Made by a program: the position numbers and the translations under genes. Under the pieces are notes generated by a model that did not search any database, was not told where the DNA came from, and was given only the letters and a program-made list of their open reading frames with translations. Positions 60,027 to 64,000 of a stretch of DNA of 64,000 nt are shown here, one piece after another. Position 1 is the stretch's first letter; every line of letters starts with the position of its first letter. The DNA is from Fluviicola sp. (GTDB lineage Bacteria; Bacteroidota; Bacteroidia; Flavobacteriales_D; Crocinitomicaceae), in the NCBI RefSeq assembly GCF_029266855.1, contig NZ_JAQSWB010000002.1, positions 608,106 through 672,105 on the forward strand, given 5' to 3'.

Positions 60027-61400
60027 TTACAATGATTTATCTAATAAATACACAAAAGCCGCCATACTTGCACAGCCTAGTTCGAGTTCACGTTTGTTTA
60101 CGCTTTCAAACACATCGCTTGCTGCATGGTGAAAGTCAAAATAGCGCTGTGAATCGGGAACGAACCCGAATAATGGGATTCCTTCGTAATGTTGTTTCAG
60201 CGGAGAAATGTCCACACCACCATAACCTGCTTCGAAGTGATGCAGATCGTAAGGGGCAAGCAGCGGTGCAAATCCTTTGATCAATTGAATGAAGGGTTCT
60301 TTCCCGTCACACTCAAAACCATCCGGGCTGAATCCGCCGCGATCACTTTCTACGGCAGCAATTTGCTTTTGATTTTCTTGCTTTGCCCATTTTGCATAGG
60401 CGTGACCTCCTTTGTTTCCGTTTTCCTCGTTCATAAAGAAAACTACGCGGATTGTATGTTTTGGTTTGATTCCCGAAACCTTCAAAATGCGCAGTGCCTC
60501 CAGGCAATGAACGATTCCGGCACCATCATCGTGAGCACCTTCGCCGGCATCCCAGGAATCCAGGTGTCCACCTATTGTAATGACTTCGTTTGGTTTTTCG
60601 CTTCCGGTGAGTTCTCCCATGACATTGAACGAAGGTTCATCCGGGAAATCCCTGCAATCCATTTCCATGATAAAGGTTATTTTTCCCTTTGAAAGAGCTT
60701 GTGAAAGCTCATTGGAAGAAATGGTGGATAATGCTCCCGCCGGAATTTTTGAAACACCTTCCTCGTAATACATGGAACCTGTATGTGGAAAATGATCTTC
60801 GGGCAAAGCCAGTGAGCGGATCACAACTCCGACTGCTCCCAATTTGGCACTTTCAGCTGCACCCTGTCCGCGGATACCATAACAGCCTCCGTATGCTTTA
60901 AAGGTGATAATGTCTGCAGGATTCATTGGCTGATTCAGGAAAACGATCTTTCCCTGTACGCTTGCTTTTGTAGCTTTCTTCAGTTCATCCAGGGACTTGA
61001 ATTCGATCACTTCCGCTTTCAAAATTCCATTCGTTCCGATTGAACCTCCCAATGCCAGGATATCAACCTGGATAATCTCTCCTGTACTGTTTTGAAACCA
61101 GGCAGCCTCTTTATTTCCTCGTTCCCAGTGCGGAACCATGACAGGCTGCAGGTATATTTTATCAAAACCATAAGTTTCCATTTTACGTTTTCCCCATTCA
61201 ACTGCCATTTGGGCTTGTGCCGAACCTGAAAGCCGCGCACCAACACCTTTACACAACGAGCGCAGGTCTTCGTATGATTTCCCCCGTACTAAGGCTTCAT
61301 CAAAGAATTGACGGATGATCGCAGAGTCCTGCCCGGAGCCTTTTTGAGAGAACGAAAAACCCGATACCAGGAAAAGCAGTGCAAACGAATAGTATTTCAT
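60027..61400 (-). CDS. Secreted M28-family aminopeptidase
   Basis: A 457-residue secreted peptidase: signal peptide (MKYYSFALLFLVSGFSFSQ), a PA-like insert with GQGAAESAKLGAVGVVIRS (about 180-200), and an M28 zinc core with GGHLDSWDAGEGAHDDGAG, VVFFMNEENGNKGGHAYAK and VESDRGGF. The metal residues H, D, E, E and D are present. The C-terminal FFDFHHAASD-type motif (YFDFHHAASDVFE) provides the last His. It is closely coupled with the DinB gene. Confidence 0.92.
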   Translation of the reverse strand: MKYYSFALLFLVSGFSFSQKGSGQDSAIIRQFFDEALVRGKSYEDLRSLCKGVGARLSGSAQAQMAVEWGKRKMETYGFDKIYLQPVMVPHWERGNKEAAWFQNSTGEIIQVDILALGGSIGTNGILKAEVIEFKSLDELKKATKASVQGKIVFLNQPMNPADIITFKAYGGCYGIRGQGAAESAKLGAVGVVIRSLALPEDHFPHTGSMYYEEGVSKIPAGALSTISSNELSQALSKGKITFIMEMDCRDFPDEPSFNVMGELTGSEKPNEVITIGGHLDSWDAGEGAHDDGAGIVHCLEALRILKVSGIKPKHTIRVVFFMNEENGNKGGHAYAKWAKQENQKQIAAVESDRGGFSPDGFECDGKEPFIQLIKGFAPLLAPYDLHHFEAGYGGVDISPLKQHYEGIPLFGFVPDSQRYFDFHHAASDVFESVNKRELELGCASMAAFVYLLDKSL

Positions 61401-61708
61401 AGTTGTGAAAATCTTAGTTATTGTAATGCTGCGAAAATAAGAACGAAATGGCAAAGTGTTTCAGAAAGGACTTCATTTTGTTCTATTTAGGACTTTTCTT
61501 TTTTTTTTGGAAGTAATTTTCTTGGTCGTTTTCGCCTATTCAAAAGTGGCGGTTCAGTCCCCCACAGGGACATTTGTGGTTAATTACATATTAGTTCTCC
61601 GCTCAGCATTGTTGTGAAAATTGCCACCTTCGCCAAGCACCAAAACTGTTATGTGCAACTCTAAAAAGAAAGAGGCTGCTAAAAACAACCTCCATCAATG
61701 CGACCTTT
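61401..61708. other. 308-base gene-free stretch with mosaic intergenic motifs
   Basis: No gene was found. It contains GTCCC-CCACA-GGGAC (61557-61571), an overlapping alternative stem CCACA/TGTGG (61562-61579), and a block ending in GTTATGTGCAAC near 61648-61659, plus a weak terminator near 61690. The composition and motif style differ from nearby spacers, and this may mark a recombination or insertion boundary beside the PhyH gene. Confidence 0.35.
61662..61692 (-). terminator. Weak terminator after the PhyH-family gene
   Basis: GAGGCTG (61672-61678) pairs with CAACCTC (61686-61692) with one mismatch; on the minus strand a U-rich tail follows. It is only a weak candidate. Confidence 0.4.
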
Positions 61709-62494
61709 TTATGATTTCTCTATTCCTAAACGAATAGCCTCTTCAACGGGAGAATAGCCCGCATCAGAATCCGAAATAGACAATTCACCCTTTAACAACA
61801 AAGGTGGTTGTGCCATAAATTTAGGAGTACTTCCTCTATGTGGTTGAGCTGAATGAATCAGGAACGGATGACATAGGTAAACTGTACCCGCTTTACCGGT
61901 GGCATACACTTTTTTTCTTTTTGGCAACTCATCTAGCTTGCCCGCAAGTTCCATAAAGGAAAGACCTTCATCTCCCTCTTTAGACAATAACTTTGCAACA
62001 TCAATATGAGAACCTTCATAAATGACAGTTGGAGCATCATTTAGACTAACATCGGAATACAAGATCAACATCAATAATGCCCGTCCTTTTGATTTGACGT
62101 TGGCACGCCATTCGAAATAATTGTTCGGGTCATTTCCCGGAAAACTCGTATCTACATGTTTACCAATATCATTAGGTTGTTTGGCAGATGGAAACCTGAT
62201 AGGAAATGATCCTACATTTCGACAAGGAATCCATTTGTTTTTACCAATTAACTGATCAAATGCATGATGTAACTTTGGAGTGTTTATGGAATTGATAAAA
62301 GGTTCATCTGTGTACATTCCCAAACGAATTACAGGCTCAATCCAGGTTGAAGGATTTGACCTGTCGCAAGGAAGGTCATTCCATAGAATTTCTAAAGCAG
62401 CATCTGCAATTTCCTTGGAAAATGCATGATCAAGGCGAACAAAACCGTTATGAATAAAATGCTGTATTTCTTTTCTGCTCAGTATATCTGACAT
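61709..62494 (-). CDS. Phytanoyl-CoA dioxygenase (PhyH) family protein
   Basis: A 261-residue Fe(II)/2-oxoglutarate-type protein. The iron site is H113-x-D115 (GKHVDTSFPG) and H214 (CHPFLIHSAQP), with R220 of PHRGS the likely 2-oxoglutarate anchor. It is probably active; the substrate is unknown. ATG 62494 (MSDILSRKEI) is chosen over a longer in-frame start (62530), which adds 12 residues of unrelated sequence. It stands alone between two repeat-rich gaps, which fits recent acquisition but does not prove it. Confidence 0.82.
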   Translation of the reverse strand: MSDILSRKEIQHFIHNGFVRLDHAFSKEIADAALEILWNDLPCDRSNPSTWIEPVIRLGMYTDEPFINSINTPKLHHAFDQLIGKNKWIPCRNVGSFPIRFPSAKQPNDIGKHVDTSFPGNDPNNYFEWRANVKSKGRALLMLILYSDVSLNDAPTVIYEGSHIDVAKLLSKEGDEGLSFMELAGKLDELPKRKKVYATGKAGTVYLCHPFLIHSAQPHRGSTPKFMAQPPLLLKGELSISDSDAGYSPVEEAIRLGIEKS

Positions 62495-62899
62495 ATTTTT
62501 TTGTTTAAAAACCAGCCAACACATCAACAATATCTGTCAACATCAGACTTGGTATTTGATTATCAATAAAATGAATTAATAATAGGAAGAAACGCTTTGT
62601 ATCAATAAAGCGCATTGCTTAAGAATTAAGCTTGAAAAGGAGTATTATAACATTACAGTCATTCTCATATTGACAAAATTAAAAAAGTATTTCTAAACGT
62701 CAAAACGAAAGGGTATGCACATTGTCAAAACGAACTCATTTGTTGGTCGGAGAAAATTAACAGAACAGTTGGCGGATATTCATAAGTAATTGCCGGTTTT
62801 TTATAACATCTGTGCAAATAGTCGGATATACCTTTGTCTTAACAAAAAGGCAAAATAGGAAAGCCGAAGAATTTCCTTCGTTTAAAATAAAAAAAGATT
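62495..62899. other. 405-base gene-free stretch with small hairpins and direct repeats
   Basis: It holds the hairpins CGCTTT-N8-AAAGCG (62593-62612) and GCTTAA-GAA-TTAAGC (62617-62631), and two copies of GTCAAAACGAA at 62699-62709 and 62724-62734, 25 bases apart. The promoter of the T9SS protein is near its right end. I see no RNA gene. Confidence 0.6.
62829..62836 (+). promoter_or_regulatory. -7 promoter element for the small T9SS protein
   Basis: TACCTTTG matches TAnnTTTG and lies 63 bases before the ATG at 62900. Confidence 0.45.
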
Positions 62900-63547
62900 A
62901 TGAAAACGAAATTATTATTACTTACAGTATTTACAATTATTAGCTTCTCTTGCACATTAATGGCCCAATCTATTTCCTGTGCTGATTTTACAGTTTTGGA
63001 AATAAATCCGGATCCATCGGATTCAAGTCTGTACAACGTTAGCATTCAATTTTCTGAACCCTCAACTAGCCATGTCAATTACCCTTATGTTTCTGCTGTG
63101 CTCGACTGTAATGGTGATACAGTGGCAACAGGTGGAATGTCTTTCTTTGCTCAGATCGGACAAACTACAAATGATTATCAGGTTACGCTAAGTGGATCTT
63201 TGGCTTGCGAACCTTTAACCGTAGTTTTTGTTTATGGTATAGATGCCTTTGATATTGACACGTGTTTACTAAGCTTCGGAACGACTAACGGATTGTCCAA
63301 TAGATCTGAAATTGCAGATGCATTTTCTTTATTTCCCAATCCTATAAAAAGTCAAGTTACCATTCAAACCGGGGTAAGCCAATTGGGTGCTGACTACTTC
63401 GTGTATGACCATACGGGAAAGTTGATGCTGACAGGAAGGATAGATTCAGAAAACACACCTGTGGATATGAGTAATTTATCGCGAGGTATTTATTTGTTTC
63501 GTGTTGGATTGGATTTAAAACAAACGTTTAAAGCAGTGAAGGAATAA
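62900..63547 (+). CDS. Small secreted protein with T9SS sorting domain
   Basis: A 215-residue secreted protein: signal peptide (MKTKLLLLTVFTIISFSCTLMAQ), a middle domain of about 110 residues with Cys pairs (SCADFTV, VLDCNGD, LACEPL, DTCLL) and no recognised family, and a T9SS type A domain starting LFPNPIKSQVTIQTG and ending TFKAVKE. It is probably exported and may be attached to the surface. Its function is unknown. Confidence 0.75.
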   Translation: MKTKLLLLTVFTIISFSCTLMAQSISCADFTVLEINPDPSDSSLYNVSIQFSEPSTSHVNYPYVSAVLDCNGDTVATGGMSFFAQIGQTTNDYQVTLSGSLACEPLTVVFVYGIDAFDIDTCLLSFGTTNGLSNRSEIADAFSLFPNPIKSQVTIQTGVSQLGADYFVYDHTGKLMLTGRIDSENTPVDMSNLSRGIYLFRVGLDLKQTFKAVKE

Positions 63548-63596
63548 CCATCTTTACGCAAACATACTTTCTGTGAAATCATTTGCAATTATAAAT

Positions 63597-63604
63597 TATC
63601 TTTG
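63597..63604 (+). promoter_or_regulatory. -7 promoter element for ychF
   Basis: TATCTTTG matches TAnnTTTG and ends 14 bases before the ychF ATG, implying a very short leader. Confidence 0.55.
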
Positions 63605-63618
63605 CAAAAAATTATTTT

Positions 63619-64000
63619 ATGGCATTGAAATGCGGAATAGTTGGTTTGCCGAATGTTGGTAAGTCAACTTTGTTTAATTGTTTGTCAAACGCTAAAGCGC
63701 AATCTGCGAATTTCCCTTTCTGTACGATTGAACCGAATGTGGGAACTATTTCAGTTCCGGATCCCCGTTTGGAGAAATTGGAATCAATGGTGAACCCGGA
63801 GCGTGTGGTTCCGACTACAATGGAAATAGTAGATATTGCAGGTTTGGTGAAAGGAGCTTCAAAAGGTGAAGGTCTGGGTAACCAATTCCTGGCAAACATC
63901 CGCGAAACTGATGCTATTTTGCATGTGTTGCGTTGTTTTGAAGACGGAAATATTATTCATGTAGACGGACGTGTAGATCCTGTTAGTGATAAAGAGATTA
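63619..64000 (+). CDS. ychF: Redox-regulated ATPase/GTPase YchF, 5' part
   Basis: The first 127 residues of an OLA1/YchF-type P-loop NTPase. It has the G1 motif [12 protein letters not shown] near the start, [12 protein letters not shown] (G2/switch I), [20 protein letters not shown] (G3/switch II) and HVLRCFEDG. The reading frame continues past the window end. YchF binds ATP in preference to GTP and associates with ribosomes. It is preceded by a clear TATCTTTG promoter. Confidence 0.93.
   Translation, partial: MALKCGIVGLPNVGKSTLFNCLSNAKAQSANFPFCTIEPNVGTISVPDPRLEKLESMVNPERVVPTTMEIVDIAGLVKGASKGEGLGNQFLANIRETDAILHVLRCFEDGNIIHVDGRVDPVSDKEI

Noticed and set aside
61401-61708. An integron attC site next to the PhyH gene
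   Set aside because: GTTATGTGCAAC resembles a core site, but no matching RYYYAAC/GTTRRRY pair with the right internal structure was found, and there is no integrase.
1-64000. tRNA, rRNA, riboswitch and transposase genes
   Set aside because: None was recognised while reading the spacers on both strands. This is a visual search, so a tRNA scan and covariance-model search should be run to confirm.

Overview
The window looks like a chromosomal segment of a gliding-type member of the Bacteroidota, most probably order Flavobacteriales (Fluviicola/Crocinitomicaceae-like; the genus is a guess). The evidence is: gldE-gldD behind mutY-ssb; three secreted proteins with type IX secretion (T9SS) C-terminal sorting domains; DUF4296 and DUF3127 proteins; many -7 elements of the TAnnTTTG type; almost no Shine-Dalgarno sequences before starts; and moderate-to-low GC. 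No rRNA, tRNA, CRISPR array, transposase or prophage gene was recognised. Both ends cut genes: a NeuC/LegG-type epimerase at the left and ychF at the right.

Region 1 (1-9891) is a surface-glycan locus. It holds the end of a neuC/legG epimerase, a CBS-nucleotidyltransferase (PtmE-like) and a CMP-nonulosonate synthetase, in the same relative order as the Campylobacter legionaminic-acid genes. Then come gmd and fcl (GDP-L-fucose), two GT4-type glycosyltransferases around a GNGPSL-motif protein that may be a nonulosonate transferase, a methyltransferase on the opposite strand and a Wzx-type flippase. Region 2 (9892-19745) is housekeeping: alaS, a UbiB-family kinase, two amino-acid permeases and dnaK. 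Region 3 (19815-27509) holds menA-menC, a beta-barrel-like protein, a nitronate monooxygenase/DUF4442 pair, a rhodanese-DedA-aroE run, an AlbA_2 protein and small conserved proteins.

Region 4 (27511-36592) contains a T9SS M14 carboxypeptidase, gldD-gldE-ssb-mutY, a divergent HU gene, a 30-residue extremely basic ribosomal-type protein (34283-34375), rng and recX. Region 5 (36765-44921) has a lipoprotein, a T9SS LVIVD-like protein, a GT2-pyrC-DUF4296 operon, ruvC and a flippase-like/GT2 pair whose first start codon overlaps that of ruvC. Region 6 (45041-48933) is a hybrid kinase (HisKA-HATPase-REC-HPt) facing a sigma-54 response regulator. Region 7 (48956-64000) is a mix of small-molecule enzymes, peptidases (M1, M28), an HPP protein, OsmC, MarC, a HisKA_2 kinase, an alpha-oxoamine synthase, DinB and PhyH proteins, a T9SS protein and ychF.

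The least explained structures are non-coding: heptanucleotide arrays (AATTCGT/AATTCAT type) at several gene borders, 40-bp tandem repeats with an internal dyad upstream of the M14 peptidase, 11-bp helically phased repeats at 38966-39020, dispersed GATAGC palindromes, and a promoter whose -7 element abuts a terminator hairpin upstream of the 30-residue gene. I see no clear new multi-gene defence or biosynthetic system. The best candidates for new biology are these repeats, the GNGPSL protein, and the DUF3127 protein with an SSB-like acidic tail.
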